The notes: generated by a model from the letters alone, not told the origin. A stretch of 64,000 nt of DNA from Reticulitermes lucifugus (GCA_026260175.1 JAKCWW010000503.1:1-64000), one strand, 5' to 3'; numbered from the stretch's first letter, positions 12,845-27,058 are shown. Program-made: numbers and translations.

Positions 12845-13319
12845 CGTAAAACTTACTCTAATTAGAGTATACTTAATAACGTAACTTGTTTAATCCTAAA
12901 CACATGTTTGCATCTTAGAATAAACTTGTGCATGTAATAATAAAATGGGGTTTCAGTTGGTATGACATCCAATATCAAGAATTCAAAAATCTGTCTTCCA
13001 CTCATGGCGTAATTTGCAAAAGCAGTAAACATTTATGGTCAACACTACCTCGGGGCACGACATTTTTGTACGGAGAGAGAATAAACCTCCAACCTACAGC
13101 AGTGTTATACGATAAACAAAGTTATAGTACGAGCACACAGATGGGGCTACAGCACAAATCTTTCGAAAAAGTGGCAAATTTAACACATTTTTTTATGTAG
13201 GCAATCAAATCTACATAGATGAATAAAATTCAGTGACTTCTTGCTAGTTCACAATCTTTCATCTCCCAGTAACCTACCTGTAAACATAGTTAAAAATATG
13301 GATAACCGAATTATGCCTG

Positions 13320-13690
13320 TTCAGTGGGTGTGAAATTTAGACTCGTACCCTGTGGAGAGAATATGGTGACATAGAACAGAGTTCAAAGCAGAACGTCGGG
13401 ACCTCACTGGGCGGAGTAATAAGGAAAATTAAATAAAGGAGAATCTTGTAATGCGTAAACATACTCTACAACGTGAATGTTGCGATGTATCACAGATGGC
13501 AAGAGTAGATATGCAACAAAGCTTTAATCGTTAGAAGATAAATAGAAGAGAACACTTGGCAGACGCAAGCACAGAAAAAAGATAATACACTGGCTCTTGA
13601 AGAAATGGAATATAATGATGTGGATTGAATTCAACAGGCTCAGCCAGAACAGCGTCCAAGAACAGATCCTTTTAATAAATGTGTGGGGGG
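13320..13690 (+). mobile_element. RTE-type LINE, strongly degraded fragment
   Basis: GTGGGTGTGAAATTTAGACT near the start matches the segment of the RTE tail that encodes the YGCEIW-like stretch. TGGATTGAATTCAACAGGCT followed by CAGCCAGAACAGCG at 13621-13655 matches the DWI-LAQDRD stretch. The middle is poorly conserved. Extent is approximate. Confidence 0.55.
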
Positions 13691-14214
13691 GGGGAGAATT
13701 TATTAAAATTCTGAGTAACCTTTTGTTTGTTAGGACATTGTTCCATGAAACGGGTAAACCGAATTGCGCGTATGTACACGAAATATTTGTGCTCATACGT
13801 CCAACCCCCATACGTGAGGTGTTTATATTGCGTAGCTCTGCACTGTAACACCTGGCCCGGAAAAATATGTGTTCATTTTGCATGTGTTATTAGATAATCA
13901 CATAAATTCGCATTCTTAATTTACGTTACTGCATAGCGACACGCATTATTATTGATGGTACCAGCGAAGTAATGTGTTGTTGAGGTTCGAATTATGTGCC
14001 TGGTGAGCAAGTATGGTTGGCTGATCAATAAGGACGGGGAGACATCAGTGCGAATTGCATTAAACATTTTCAATGAACTTCGACAGTGCAATATACGAAT
14101 CACTAAATAAATTCGCAAATATGAAAAATTTGCTCTTAATTATGCATTAAATATGTCGAGGACCAAAGAGTTAAGAGTTTTATGTGATGTTACGTCGTGT
14201 AGACTGGTAAAATT

Positions 14215-14290
14215 ATAATCACATTCCGGAGGAACTGAGTAGCTCTATCTTCAGGATAAGGCAATCCAATAGACCTTACAACCCTGTGAG
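14215..14290 (-). repeat. Foldback (FB) repeat, half unit
   Basis: Reverse complement reads GGATTGCCTTATCCTGAAGA followed by TAGAGCTACTCAGTTCCTCC and GGAATGTG. This parallels the right arm at 6776-6830 (GGATTGCTTGACCCTGAAGA). The GAAA core is changed to GGAA here. Confidence 0.5.
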
Positions 14291-15104
14291 AACTTGTGAG
14301 GCCTCCAGGTCCAGATGTGAGATGCCCGAAGACCAGCCCAGTTTTGCTACACCGTTTCGCCTGCTGTAAGACCTTAACAATCTTGTCCAGCTAGTGGCAG
14401 TTTTTGGAAACTTCTTTCGGCTTCAGATCGACTTGAATAAATGCTATGTTACACGGGACCGGGCACACACTGCCATCTTGTGAAGTAATGGTGAACTACC
14501 TGAACGTTTTTACTCTCTTTTTCCAGAATCCAGCACGAAAGAGAAAGAAAGACCAAAAATTATAATACACTTCATTGACATGCGCGTGCGATTGCGCAAC
14601 AAAATGATTATGACGTCATTCGTACAGAAGACAGGGAGAAGTTTCAGAAAGGGATGGGAAAAACAAGACAATGAAAATACCAGAGAGTCGGCACAACTTT
14701 GGAAAATGGCCGACCAACTTACGTTGAGTATGTAGTTGAATGGTGAATAAAACGACACACTAACAGGAAACGCCAGATTCACACGGCGCTGTTGTGCTAC
14801 GTACTGGTACATTAACGACTTAACATAGTGACAACCATTGTTATAAATCAGGCCATTACGCGATTCTTAAAAATTCCTCATAAGGATTTATAATATTTGA
14901 CATATTTTTATAAAATGTTCATACCTAAGACAGAGGCAAAAATGATGTGCCGTGTATCTATTACATAATAATTCAGAAGAATTCAATTCTTTGTTTATTT
15001 ACATGCTGACTCATTGGCTAATTACAAAACCTGCAATAATACACACTTACAAAAATAACATACGCTAAATACGGAATGCATTCAAAGAAACAAATGAACA
15101 TGAC

Positions 15105-15146
<42 letters not shown>
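15105..15146. repeat. (ATA)14 microsatellite
   Basis: About fourteen uninterrupted units of ATA. Confidence 0.95.
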
Positions 15147-16644
15147 GAGGCATGGAAATTTACTGAGTGGCACAAATTCTTATTTAGTTCTTATTAATGA
15201 GTGACAATTTACCATAAAATCATACTAATTCAGTCCAAATTATGGACAGAGGAAATCAGAGAAACCTGTACTAGTAGTATTTACAATGTTAAGTTTCTCA
15301 GCTTACTGTTTATTTAAAACCTAACTGAAATGATAATACTAAAATGACTAAGTTCTCTCTTGAGTGGGGAACTTGGTGATTTATATTTTGCTACAGCAGA
15401 GCCTGTTTGTGACATAATTAAGTCCAGGAAGTTACGATATGCTGGACCGGAGGCCAAATGTGCGAAATAAGATATGCGAGTATATTTTTACAAAGAAACG
15501 TTTTGAAAATAAGTTCTAGGAATATACCTGAGATAAAACTGACATTAAAGTAACAAATTTCTGTAATTGGGGTTTGAACGACTGTAGATCTGAGAAAAGT
15601 GGGGGATGCTTTCTTAGTTTCCGGACACAATACCAGAATTTTGCACACACACCAACTTAAGTCTGTAAACAAATTAAAAAGTAAAACCTTTACTTGCTTA
15701 ACTTATTACATTCTTACTTTGATCTGCGTAAAAAACTCTGGTATTGTATCTCGAAACTAAGAAAGCTTCCGCAATTTTAGGCACAAATTTCGAGCAACTT
15801 TAATTTTGTTATTAATTACAAAGAAATGCCCCCAGACAGTTATGTTTCGAGAAACACAACGTTTAAATATCATGGACTGAGACATGCTTTACGAAGCACT
15901 ACTTATTTCTCAGCAGACAATCTCAATTAGAACACGTATAGTTTCTACAGTATGAGGAAAAGCTTTTAGGAAGAACACGGGGAATGCTTGCACACTAAAA
16001 TTTACGATATGGCATCGAGGATTTCTCTGCTAGGATAATGTAAAATATTCTTATTCTTTGCTCAGTTCAAAATAAATGTTCATTCGTTGTGAAAGTGCTG
16101 TTAAAGACAAGTTATTACTCTACTGGGTGGAAGAAAAGTCTTTAAAAGAAAGAGTAAGGGGTTTGTGTGGGACATATTTCTGGATTTGGTCTTCTAATGC
16201 TTAGAAGGGAGAAAAGGTATTGTAATCTCCTCAGAAAGAAAAGTCTTTTCCTTGCATGAATGCAGTACTGAGTACAACTGCCACTTTTTGGATAGGGCTT
16301 TCTCTTTCCTGGGCCAAAGAAAAAAATGATTGGATATTATCTGGACTAGAAAAGACAATGTACCGATCGAAGGTACATATATCAATTGATTAAGTTTGTG
16401 TGACTCCTCCAAGGTTCATACAAACCTACACCTTATCAGCCAAAGGTCAATTACCATACTTCTGTCCAAATGATCTGACAGGACACGTGCTTAGTGTAGA
16501 CGTAAGCAAGTAAGAATGCCTCGTACTACAGTCCTATACTCATATTCAAGAATTTTTAAATAACGTCTGTGTGCACGCATCTGAAACACACGGGATATGA
16601 AGAACTGTCAGGATTAAATGTGTTCCAGTATCTGAAGCCGTATA

Positions 16645-16760
16645 GTGAGGTAGCTAGTTACCAGCGTTTCAGAGTGACATATACAGGTCAGTCTCCTTTA
16701 CTCTGAAGATGGGGCGCAAGTTTTCTATGCAGCATTAGTAACTAATTACCAGGATACATG
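16645..16760 (+). repeat. Foldback (FB) repeat, degraded
   Basis: The left part contains AGCTAGTTACCAGCGTTTCA. The right part contains CTCTGAAGATGGGGCGCAAG (16705-16724) and ends with GTAACTAATTACC. Arms are inverted relative to each other but strongly diverged. Confidence 0.5.
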
Positions 16761-16859
16761 ACGTCACAATCCAGAAAATAGCAATCTTCAGATTAGCTGT
16801 GTGAGTACTTCAAATGTCGATCTGCGAGGTGGCCAGAAAGAAGAACGAAATGCTTCGTG

Positions 16860-17135
16860 GCCCACTATTTACCAATACCATGAAGCAAAATCCCTCTTAA
16901 GAAGGTCACTGCCTCCCACTTGGTAAATATATCTAGTCTCTTGTTGCTTAAAATCTTCTGGGTTGTTACCCGGCGTCGTTTTTTGGTGTATGACCAACAT
17001 TTCGGGATCACTTGTTTGTCCCATCATCCCTGAAGATGGGGCAAACAAGTGATCCCGAAATGTTGGTCGACGCCTGGTAACAACCCAGAAGATTTTAAGC
17101 AACATTACGACCACGGCGGAAGCCTTCAATTACAT
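16860..17135 (+). repeat. Foldback (FB) element with long near-perfect arms
   Basis: The left arm at 16942-17024 and the right arm at 17036-17104 are inverted copies. They differ by a 12 bp insertion in the left arm (about 16979-16990) and a few substitutions. The right arm begins CTGAAGATGGGGCAAACAAG and reaches CCCGAAATGTTGG. Downstream, ACGGCGGAAGCC at 17112-17123 is a marker shared with the copies at 27908 and 61061. Chance open frames across these arms are repeat artefacts, not genes. Confidence 0.8.
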
Positions 17136-18960
17136 ATCTAATCTATTGGATGAAAGCTATTGCGTCCTCTCACCTATACCTACACCTGAGTCTCCTATGT
17201 GGTTTGTCTCAGCATTTTCGAAAAAAACTTTGCACGCATCTCTCACTTTTCCACAGACGTACTATATTTCCTACGCCCGCAACTTCCTTAATTTCTTCAT
17301 CCAAAATAGTCTTTAGACTATACATTTTGAAGGTTCTCATTTTGACATTCATTTCATTCTCTCCCTTCTTCAGATTCCTTACTTCTTTCTTCAAAAAGAT
17401 TCCTCAAAAACCCACAATGTATACTGTCATCTTGGGATGAGAAGACCGAGTTTTACACTCCAAACAGCTGTTATAGCTACAGATTTTTATAAATATAATT
17501 TTAAATGCGACTCCATTATATTCTTGGCTACATGAACAAAACCCTCTGTCAAATACAACACTCTTTGAGTTGCCAGTCAGATTATTATTTATACTTGACA
17601 TATGTCGAACTAGGTGGTACATTCTCATGAGTTCAGTATTTAAACACGAAATGAGAATTTACAGCATGGGGGAGGTATTAGATAATTTATGTTATTAAAA
17701 TTAACAAATTACAAAGCACACACATGCTGTACATACTCGATTATCTTCTAAGTATGGAACTATTCACAATCAACCATTTAGTTCGAAATACGTCGCGCAC
17801 AATACCATAAGTACTTGCCGGTAGATTATGTTCAATTGAACAGATTTATATGTTAACCAGTGCTTATGATACAACAGAAATACATGACAGTGTCGCTTCC
17901 TCAAACCATAAGCGCTAAATAATATTTATGTTACACCAATAACCATAGTCATTGCAAATAAAACTGTGAGTTTTTTCTCTAAGAGATGTGGTAAAAGGTG
18001 AGGTTGTAAGGAAGACTGCAGACGTTTCTCGAAGGCAGAATATGTAAGGTAGTTAATATAAACACATTTAAAATAAGAAAAGAGAAACAAAATAGAAACA
18101 TGACTTAAGAATGACGAGTTATTGAAATAGCTGTATCCCTGCTTGTCGTTTCCATATAGAAGTCAAAAAAGGGAGTAAAAGAGGGAGACACACGTGAAGA
18201 CGAAAACAACCCTCAGAGGAAACATGGAAGCAATTTGCATCGTACCCTGGGAGCTTTCCATCTAAAGGTCAACGCTGATAGCTTTACAACTCAATCTTAT
18301 GCTGCATTATACTGCAGCTCAAGATCCCCAGCAACCAGAGGACGTAAAGAGTGAATTATTCAAACAGAATGGTGGCATGAGCTGAGAAACGCCATTCCTT
18401 CCGTCCCTAGCAAACAAGTTCCGATGCCCTCTCCGACAAAGCAAAACAAAACCAAGAAGTGAAATGAAATAAAATCCATTCGGAGGAGATAATTGTACTT
18501 CTTCGTATGTTTAAGAAGAAAACTACTGGTAAAAACGTTTATTGTGCATTAAAAAAGAATCTGAATTAACATACTCACATGTCTGAGTAATTTACGCAGG
18601 GTTCAATAACGGGAATGTGTGAAGTGTCCACCATATAGCAATAAGAAAGAGTATTAGGCAAATCTGTCAGTAGTATGTAGGAATACAATAAAGTTTAAAT
18701 TGTCCATAAGAAGCCTAGTTTGAAACATTTCGTCTTGATACTTATTATTTGATTTCCTTCTTCTATTGCATCCAATTACGATTCCCATTCAAGCTATTAG
18801 AAGTAAACAGAAACTGAAACACCGAAGAGTCCTAAACACTGTGTGCCGTTAATGAGCAGCATTGCGCACACTCGTAACTCTTGTAGTTCTGAAAACATGT
18901 CTCATTTATTTATGGTTTATTTAAAGTTTCTTGGAAACACGTGTCTTGAAAATTTGACTT
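17136..18960. other. No gene recognised
   Basis: A pyrimidine-rich segment at 17160-17410 carries an open frame without recognisable domains. The rest is AT-rich and unassigned. Confidence 0.5.
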
Positions 18961-19484
18961 TTAGGCGCCTTCACAAAATTGCGAAAAGCGAATATTAGCT
19001 TCATCATGTCTGCCGTCCGTCTGTCTATCCGTCCGTTCGTCCTTCCGTCGATCTGTGTGTCCGTCCGCCACCATGCAACAACTCGGCTCCCACCGGACGG
19101 ATTTTCATGAAATTTGATATCTGAGTATTTTTGGAAAATCTGTCATGAAAATTCAAGATTCATTAATACCTTGTATGAATACTGGGTACTTTGCATGAAG
19201 ACCTATTGTACACTTATGGTAATACTTCGCTGAATTCTTCTTAGAATGAGAAACGTTTCAGGCAAAAGCAGTAGAGAAAATCAAAACACACATTTTATGC
19301 CCAAAAATTTTTTTTTTGAAAATTGTACAGTTTATGAGATAATATGGAAAAATGTGGTACAGCCGGACAGGACACATGATAATATAATACGGAGCAGAAA
19401 TATTGCGAGAATACATTCACAGAATCATAATATTTAATACTTATTGCTTTTTTTACGGCAACAATGGTTATGCAAACGCACCTC
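18961..19484 (+). mobile_element. M1 terminal-inverted-repeat element (non-autonomous DNA transposon)
   Basis: About 524 bp. The left end is TTAGGCGCCTTCACAAAATT. The right end, reverse complemented, is TGAGGTGCGTTTGCATAACC. Near the left end is a CCGTCCGT / CTGTC-rich simple tract, then CACCGGACGGATTTTCATGA. Copies at 52269-52774 (minus) and 63476-63977 match along their full length, and 29271-29340 is a fragment. No transposase is encoded. No clean target-site duplication was found, so the superfamily is left open. Confidence 0.8.
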
Positions 19485-21489
19485 ATTATTACGTTACACG
19501 TACATTTCTTGTCTTGCTTTATTAATAAACTTCATATGAACTATTGGTTTCAACTTGAAAATCTGTACTGTTACGCTGTGCCGAACATAGTACGAATAAT
19601 TACAGTCTGAAGAAGGAGAAGGTCAGATCCAACACATGATAATTCTTTGTCCTTGTTTTCACGTACCTTCAATCCATCTGTCCTCAGACGATAAGAATTT
19701 GGACGACCCTGACATAATTAGGAGAGAAGCATTCGATGTAGGTTAGTAGTGCCAAGCCGTAAAGGTAACAAGTACAGCAATAAAATTCAGGCAATGGCAA
19801 TAGAGTCAGCAGTCAAAAGTGTGTAAAGGTAGCATAACGATGCTATAAGGCTCTATAGCACCCTCGCCCCTACCGCTCCCCTAACCAACAAACAAGATGG
19901 TTATTGCCTCTTTGCAGTATACTAAAACCTCTTCCAGCTTGACACTTTGTGGCTTGTCAGAGACATCACTGAGTTAGGTATCCAACAATAATCACGCCGC
20001 TTACGCTGTGCATTTATATAACCTTTAATTCTGACAAAATGAAAGTGGTAATAAAGATATGAAATTGTAGTGTGCTCATCTACAGACTTTTTATCACAAA
20101 AAGGGACAGGAACAGAAAGAGGAACATTAATTTCCTCAAAAACATTTACTCTATAGAGTTGTCTCTTTTATTAGACAGGTTATGTACGTGACACTATTAA
20201 TTCTAGTGATAATACAGTTTATAATAATTCAACCTTAACAAACAAGCATGTTAACAACATTACAAATTGATTTAACGGTCGTTAAAGGAACAAAATTGTC
20301 GTACTACATAAAAGTTCTAAGCGTGCATTAGTTGTCAAAACATCAGCAGTCTTTTATTTCTTTACTACCACAGACATTTTAAAGCAGATTTTAGTAGACC
20401 GAACACAATAACGCTGTAAATATATCGAGTAAATATTTTCAAGCGTTTAAAGCATTAAATATAAAACTTATTACTTTATAATAGTACTAAAATTTGCAAC
20501 ATTATTTTGTATCCAGCAGCACTATGTACTCTACGGAAAGATATTTGAAGAATTAATTTATTTTTTGCCTTTTTAAAGAAACCTATGAAAATAACCACTC
20601 TTCAGTTCGGACATGCGTGGAAAAATCTGTATATGACAGCATATTTGTCATAATTTTACTGTCTTTTAATAGCATCGATCAATTTTCGTTACTTCTTCTC
20701 CGGTAATCACGACACAGGGATTTAGTTTCTTTCAACGATATTCGATATATAATTGTTTACTTTACAATCACATATCCATTATATTTAATGTTAAAGTACA
20801 GCTTAAAACGTCAAAGCCAGTTGGGCTTGCGTAACTAAACCGACATTGTTTTCTTCAAGAACATCATCTGCAGCAAGTATTAAATTATCGTGGCGTAAAA
20901 TTAATTCCATGCATTACACAGCAGCACGATAGCTTATATCTAGGCAGCAGAACTACTTTATGATCTTTTGTGTCCTGGGGAGTTCATAGGCCAAAATGTG
21001 GTGACACCAACTTTAATATAATAGCAGAATGAAAAATGGAGAATTATTTACAAAGTATTGTAACATTCCAAGTGAAGAAAGGGGAAATAAAGGACAAAGA
21101 ATTTGGTCCCCAGCAATGCAAATGTTACAACATGCGAATTCAAAAATTAATTTCTAGCAGCCCAGGGCTGCTATAATTTCATTACATCACATTACAACGT
21201 TGGGACGACTAGGCGCTCTGTAACCGCAACAATGTGTTCAGTTTCCATTGTAATTATTTCTACAGACTGCTCAAGTAAGGCTCTACGACTTCGGGTGTGA
21301 AAATTCAAGGTTGCTTGCGATTTTTCGTAACGAGAAGATCGCATGCTGTTGCAGTGCCAGGTTCTCATTTTATCTACCCTGAGGTACAACTAATTACTTT
21401 TACAGCTTTGAGAAACGTAAATAATAATGCTATGAAGTCAACATTTTATACAAGGCAGTGTTATTACCAGCTTCAATTACGTTACACGT
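19485..21489. other. No gene recognised
   Basis: AT-rich sequence without recognisable protein, terminal repeats or tandem arrays. The frame at 21297-21593 partly overlaps the LINE remnant that follows. Confidence 0.5.
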
Positions 21490-21720
21490 GTTCACTAACG
21501 AAAGTAGTTGTGAATACAGATGAGAACACAAATATTTTCATACTGAAAGTGAGTTCTCTTCCAACTTCTCGTTTTCTTAGGGTCATCCAGTAGCTGCTTA
21601 CATTTTGTTTCTCGTCTTCCCGTCCCTTCTATCTTTCTTTCAATAACGAGTTTTGCAGCAGTTCCTATGCAAGATATGAACAATCCAGTCAGCCCTCCTT
21701 CATCTGATACTACAATAGCC
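21490..21720 (-). mobile_element. LINE remnant, second family (RTE/BovB-like tail)
   Basis: The minus strand at 21683-21540 reads a peptide with ERKIEGTGRRETKCKQLLDD followed by KKTRSW. It matches a tail peptide found in insect LINE-derived models (consensus KIEGTGRRGRRRKQLLDDLK, then RRYWKLKEEALDRT). The copy at 58696-58930 contains the later part, which is lost here. It is a short dead remnant. Confidence 0.7.
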
Positions 21721-22254
21721 TATTTAGATGTTTTTATTATGACAATTCTTCTTTTACGATCAGCCCTAGAATTGGAAGCAGTAAGGTCCCGTGAAACTTA
21801 ACTATTTAAAAATATGATCGACATCATATACCTTAAAACAAGAATCCTCATATTTCTATCACCTGTAGCTTTTGAAAATCCTATTTATTTATCATCGTAA
21901 ATATTATTTGGTCGTTCCTGTTATTTGAAATTAAATTATAAAATAAAAAATGCCGGTATGCTACCCCTAAGCGCTCCTGAATTTTGTAAATAATGTTACA
22001 TGCTATTTATTTAATTTATTTTCACTACTTCCCAACCACATATTCAAAAACATCTGCCATCAACGCCAGACGTGAGTTGCAGTTGAGGTATTCTGTGGTA
22101 CGAAACTGATCAATGTGTCAGAAGTGAAATGAATATGGTAAACATAAAAATATTCCTATTTTATTTCTGAAGGACTAAAAATACAGGCGTGTGTCTTTCG
22201 TGCACCGTGGTGGAGATGTAATTAGTACATATAAGTGCCAAACTGACTGTTGTA

Positions 22255-22380
22255 AATGTGGTCATGAACCTTCGGGTTCCATAAAATCCGGGGACTTTCC
22301 CGACTTGCTAAGGAACGATTAGATTCCCAAGAAAATCTCTGATCCTGGCTTTAATATGGAACTGCTACTCTGTTTCATAA
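22255..22380 (+). mobile_element. RTE-type LINE, 3' UTR fragment
   Basis: ATGAACCTTCGGGTTCCATA, AAATCCGGGGACTTTCCCGA and CCCAAGAAAATCTCTGATCC match the 3' UTR of the copy at 35640-36205. No coding part remains. Confidence 0.75.
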
Positions 22381-25300
22381 TTATCGGTCTGTGGGTTCTT
22401 ACAATACCGTATTTCAGAATTTTCGGCACTTCTCTGTCTGCTATCTCAAATTTCTTTCTTAGTCAACTGTTCGGACGAAAACTGATGGCTGAAAACCAAG
22501 TCATGTTGGGATGACGAACGTGACACCTTGCTGCCGAGAATTATGGCTGTTTTGTAACGTACCAACGTAAAAGTAGGTGTTGAATATATATATAATCACA
22601 CTTGGTCTAACTGCAAGTCAGTTAATCCGGAACCCAATTAGGAGATAAGAAGAAAGATGCCTTGAGTACAATGGCGAGAACCTGCAGTACCATGTATCTT
22701 TGGTAGCAATATAAAGAAAAAGAAAGCAGACAAAAAATAAAGGTCTAAACAGTTGAGAGGTTCACTAAAGGCTTCATTAGTGATAGGGGACGTGACGTAT
22801 GGGGTCCGCTAAGACTTAGCCACCATCAGTGGACTCGCAATCTGCCCAATATACCTCAGCTCCTAGAGAGGGAAGTTCGGAAAAATCGTTGGTAACATCA
22901 CTGAAGATCCCTAAAAAGAAATAATTCTTTAGAAGAGGCAGCGAACGCTTGTCTTGAAGGAAATATAGCCTAAAACAGGCACGGCAGGGTAGGAGGTAGT
23001 ATTACTCAGAGGGTGGGAGAAAAGACAGGGTTGAAAAAAAAATAGATATATAACCCCTAACAAAGTAAACTAAAAAACTTCACAGAGAAAATAAAGTTGT
23101 AACTCACACAGACTGACATCCTGTGTTCTTGACCTCTTGTTACATCCCCTTCGCTATTTCTGCGCTCTGTTGTCTACTCCTCTACAGAAAAGGAACGATA
23201 AACACTAAGGCCTAGTCTTTCATTACTCCTCGTACAAGAGCAGTGTAGGCCTAGTGACTTCATTGATAGCCATTCATTGAATAAAAATGAAGTGCGACGT
23301 TAGAGATGTTAGTCAAATGGACATAAATTACTGCACAATGCGGCTGTAACCAAAAGTTTCTAAAATTATCAATGACTTAGACAGGTCTGACATGGCAACA
23401 TTTCATAGACTTGCGAATTGACTTTTATTTGGAAAGAGGTGTTTTTAGAATTCTGGATATTTATGCATAAGATTCTCTGTATCCACCTACGGAAACTGAA
23501 GAGAAGTTTGTACTGTATGTGTAGAAAACACACAGACTAGAATATTAGTTTCTAGTTTCTAAAAGCAGCAAAAAAAAAAGTTTGCACACAAGGCCACTAA
23601 TACAACTCCTCAAATATGCCTCTACGAAAACAGCATACATAATTTTTTTTATTTTACGTTCCGCATAGCCTGCGTTGAAGCGACTGGGGATTACAAAATG
23701 TGCAAACTCTTGGTTGCGTCAAAAATGCGATCAAAGCGGTCGTCATAATTAAAAAGAAAAACTGTGTCGGTCTTTTAAATGCAGATTATAAATTGCATAC
23801 GAAAACAGTATCAGCAAAATACCGCAGCTTTATGCAGAGTTGTTCCTGTTGTGACTACATTTTTACGATGAAGAACGTAACTCAGGAAACGAGAAACCAT
23901 GTCTTTGAAATGCAGGTCAATTACGGACAACAAATATTGTTTAAGGAAATAAATATAACCCTTTCATGAAAATTGATAGAACATTAAATTCGCAAGACGT
24001 CAGTAATGCAATGAAAATTGTGTAATTGTTACAGTCCTATATTTACTTCACTTATTTCATATATTTTTTAAATGAGCGATTAAAATCCAGTTTTAATTTA
24101 CAATTTTTAATTTTATAACTGTTATCACTAATGCAGCAAATATATAAACAAGCACTTAGGTAATGAATCCATAAAATAAATGAGCATAAGGTACATGATG
24201 CTTAATATTTAATCCACAGAAGTGGCGCATGCGTCGGCCTTTGTGTCGCCTATTCAAAGTATATTACATTCAGAAGCAGAAATACATTCGGCCTCATGAT
24301 CTGCGTACTGAACAACAAACATAACTGCCGATATACTAACAGCGTAGGACTCTGAAACATCCCATAAGTTGTAACGGACTATACTGCTAACTGAACCTTC
24401 CTTAATAAAAACGAATTGTACTTTAAGTCATAAACAACCAAAACATAAAAAAAACCTTACAGTAATAAAAATACCTCTATACGCAGGGAAGTTTTTATGA
24501 GAATTTAAAAAATAAGTAGTTGACCTAGGTAAAGGGTCATTCATATTTAGAAGGCTACTCAGTCAGAATTCAGAAGGATGAAGGTCGAAACAGCTGAGCC
24601 TTATGACAACTAAAGGATGTGATTGGTCAATAAAACCCATGAGTAACACGTGCGACATTTCGCTCGTAAGAAAGCACCTTATTTTGGTGTAGGTCAGTTT
24701 TACAATTTTACAGCACAACTGAATTATGGACTTACAGGAAGGCTCACAAAAGAGAATATAAATATCGACAACATGAATTGCAGTGTGTCGAGTGAATGCA
24801 AAAAAGGGTAGACATTATTTTCTTTGTTAATATTGCAACCACAGCAGCCTGGAAAGGCAAGCTTCTTTAAATGGGTAAAGCCTACACTGCAAAGGAAACG
24901 GTAAATATCAGCATTCCTACAGTTAATATATATTTTTTATATTCTATATAAACCTTACTGCGATTTCCGCCGCATCGCAGCTAATTTTAAAACATTTCAA
25001 TGCATGGTTTGAAATAAACACCTTTGCCTTATCATCAACAATAATAACAATGATGATGATGATGATGATGATAACGACGACGATAACAACAATAAAAACA
25101 GGAGCAATAATGACAATCATATAACAGCAACTAATAAACTGCATAAACCTATGGAGCAAATTCCGCCATTATTTACTCAGCTGGTCAAAAATTCTCAGCC
25201 TTTTATTCAGCGTGAAACTTCATCTTCTTGAGAACCAGGAAGAAACCTGACCATAACCTCAGAAATTATACTTCGAGCCTTTTTTAATACTATCTTCCGT

Positions 25301-27058
25301 CTTGAGTTTACGAAATTGTTTATTTCTATCAGGTTTCCGGATAAATATTTTGTAATGACTTTTATATCCGTCTATGAAATAGATTATGAACCCATCTCAA
25401 TCTCTTTCTGATTTCATGGCTCTTAATGCTTCGTGAAGGGGACAAATCTGAAGCTCTTCATTATGTAATTTTCTCCACTATCCAGTCACTTCGTAGTCTT
25501 TAGGTCCAAATACGGCACTCAGCACACTGTTGTGCAACATCATCGAATTTTAGCTTATATTTAATAAGCAAACAGTTTTCTCCCATTTTACTTCCATTTC
25601 CGTTTGCAGTACACAAAAAGGGAGATTATCTAATCAGAAGATGATCCATTACATCGATATTCACTGATAATCCCCAACAATTTCGTCTCACCCATAAAAG
25701 GAATTAACGTCTAACGAAGAATGTTGAATGACTTTGTTTGCTGTTAAAAATGATAATATTATGCCCCGAAAAGTATCTCTAATTAATATCTTTATCAACA
25801 CATACTGGTTTCTGTGTTTCCAAAATATCTTATTACCAAGTTTTCACAGCACTTACTAATACTTTTACATGACAATTTTCCTCTCATTTACAATACAGTG
25901 TAGGTGCAGTTTGGCTGTGTATTGGGTCCTGGAAGCGAATTCATAGAAATTTTAAGATTGAAACGAAAGAAGAAGGGAATAAACAATTTTTATAGTTTTC
26001 ATTTTCAGATACTTATAATAGAGCACTAAGCAAAATTTATACTTAAATATAACAGGAAAAGAGGAAAACAAAAATATGTAATCTCTCCTAACTTATAAGC
26101 AAAGAAGAAGGGACAAAAGGGTGAACTTTTGTAAGGAAATTACACGATAAATCATAACAAATTTCATACTGGTGTGAGAATATAAGCTAAGACACAAAGA
26201 CAAAATGAAACGAAACTTCAAAAACGCAGGGGAATGGAGAAAGCGAACTGTGAAACAACAAAGAAATAATCCAGTAAAACACACCGTAACTACGGAAAAG
26301 AAGAAGGGGCGGGTAATGGGAGAAAAAGAGAATAAGTAAAGCGTTCTTTTGTAATACTTGCTCATATACAGGGGTCCAGATTTCTCGCTTGGTTTTCCTT
26401 GTCATTATACAAATTTTAATATGAAGGCACAAAGTTAATGCAGCTGACAGTGCGAAATATTCGCCACATAGCGTGAGGAAGGCATGAAAGCATAGCGAGG
26501 GAGTTGATTTATTTTGAAATACCCGCCGGGAAAATGAGAAGTCTGAAAATGCTCACTGCTGCTACAAAAGGATTAAAACATATCCAGCCAGAAAACGAAA
26601 TCTAGTTTCATTTTTTCGTTAATTAGCAAATTCTTTTTAAATTGGCCCGCGGATTAATAATTGCTTCGTACTGTTGTGGTTGGTTTCAAGCAGTAAGCTT
26701 GCTATTTGGAGAGATACCTGAATCCAGTCAGTGCCAACGTCGATTAGCCTATTCACGAAACAATTTGGCTTCCAAGAAATTAACCAGTTAAAGTAAACCG
26801 AGCTTTCGCTTAACCAACTCGGAAAGCTGGGAAGATTCGGCAGGGTTTCGCCTGTAGAATATCAGGCGAAAATGGACAAGAGTTCCTCAGACTTCTGATA
26901 CTGCCGACCGGTATATAGTTCCAAAAATTGTTGCAGTTGTTTACAAAAAGTTTCGTTTATTAACATAATGAACGTTTTTATTACAAATACAGCAGTATGA
27001 AAAAAACTAGTCATTTTATATGAGAAAAATTACGTACACGTTTTCAGTTTTAACTAAA
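22381..27058. other. No gene recognised; one ATG microsatellite
   Basis: Frames at 23700-23969 (plus) and 26093-26432 (minus) have no recognised content. The latter lies over a purine-rich plus-strand tract at about 26190-26345. An (ATG)n tract lies at 25050-25071. Confidence 0.5.
25050..25071. repeat. (ATG)n microsatellite
   Basis: Seven ATG units followed by ATAACGACGACG. Confidence 0.9.
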
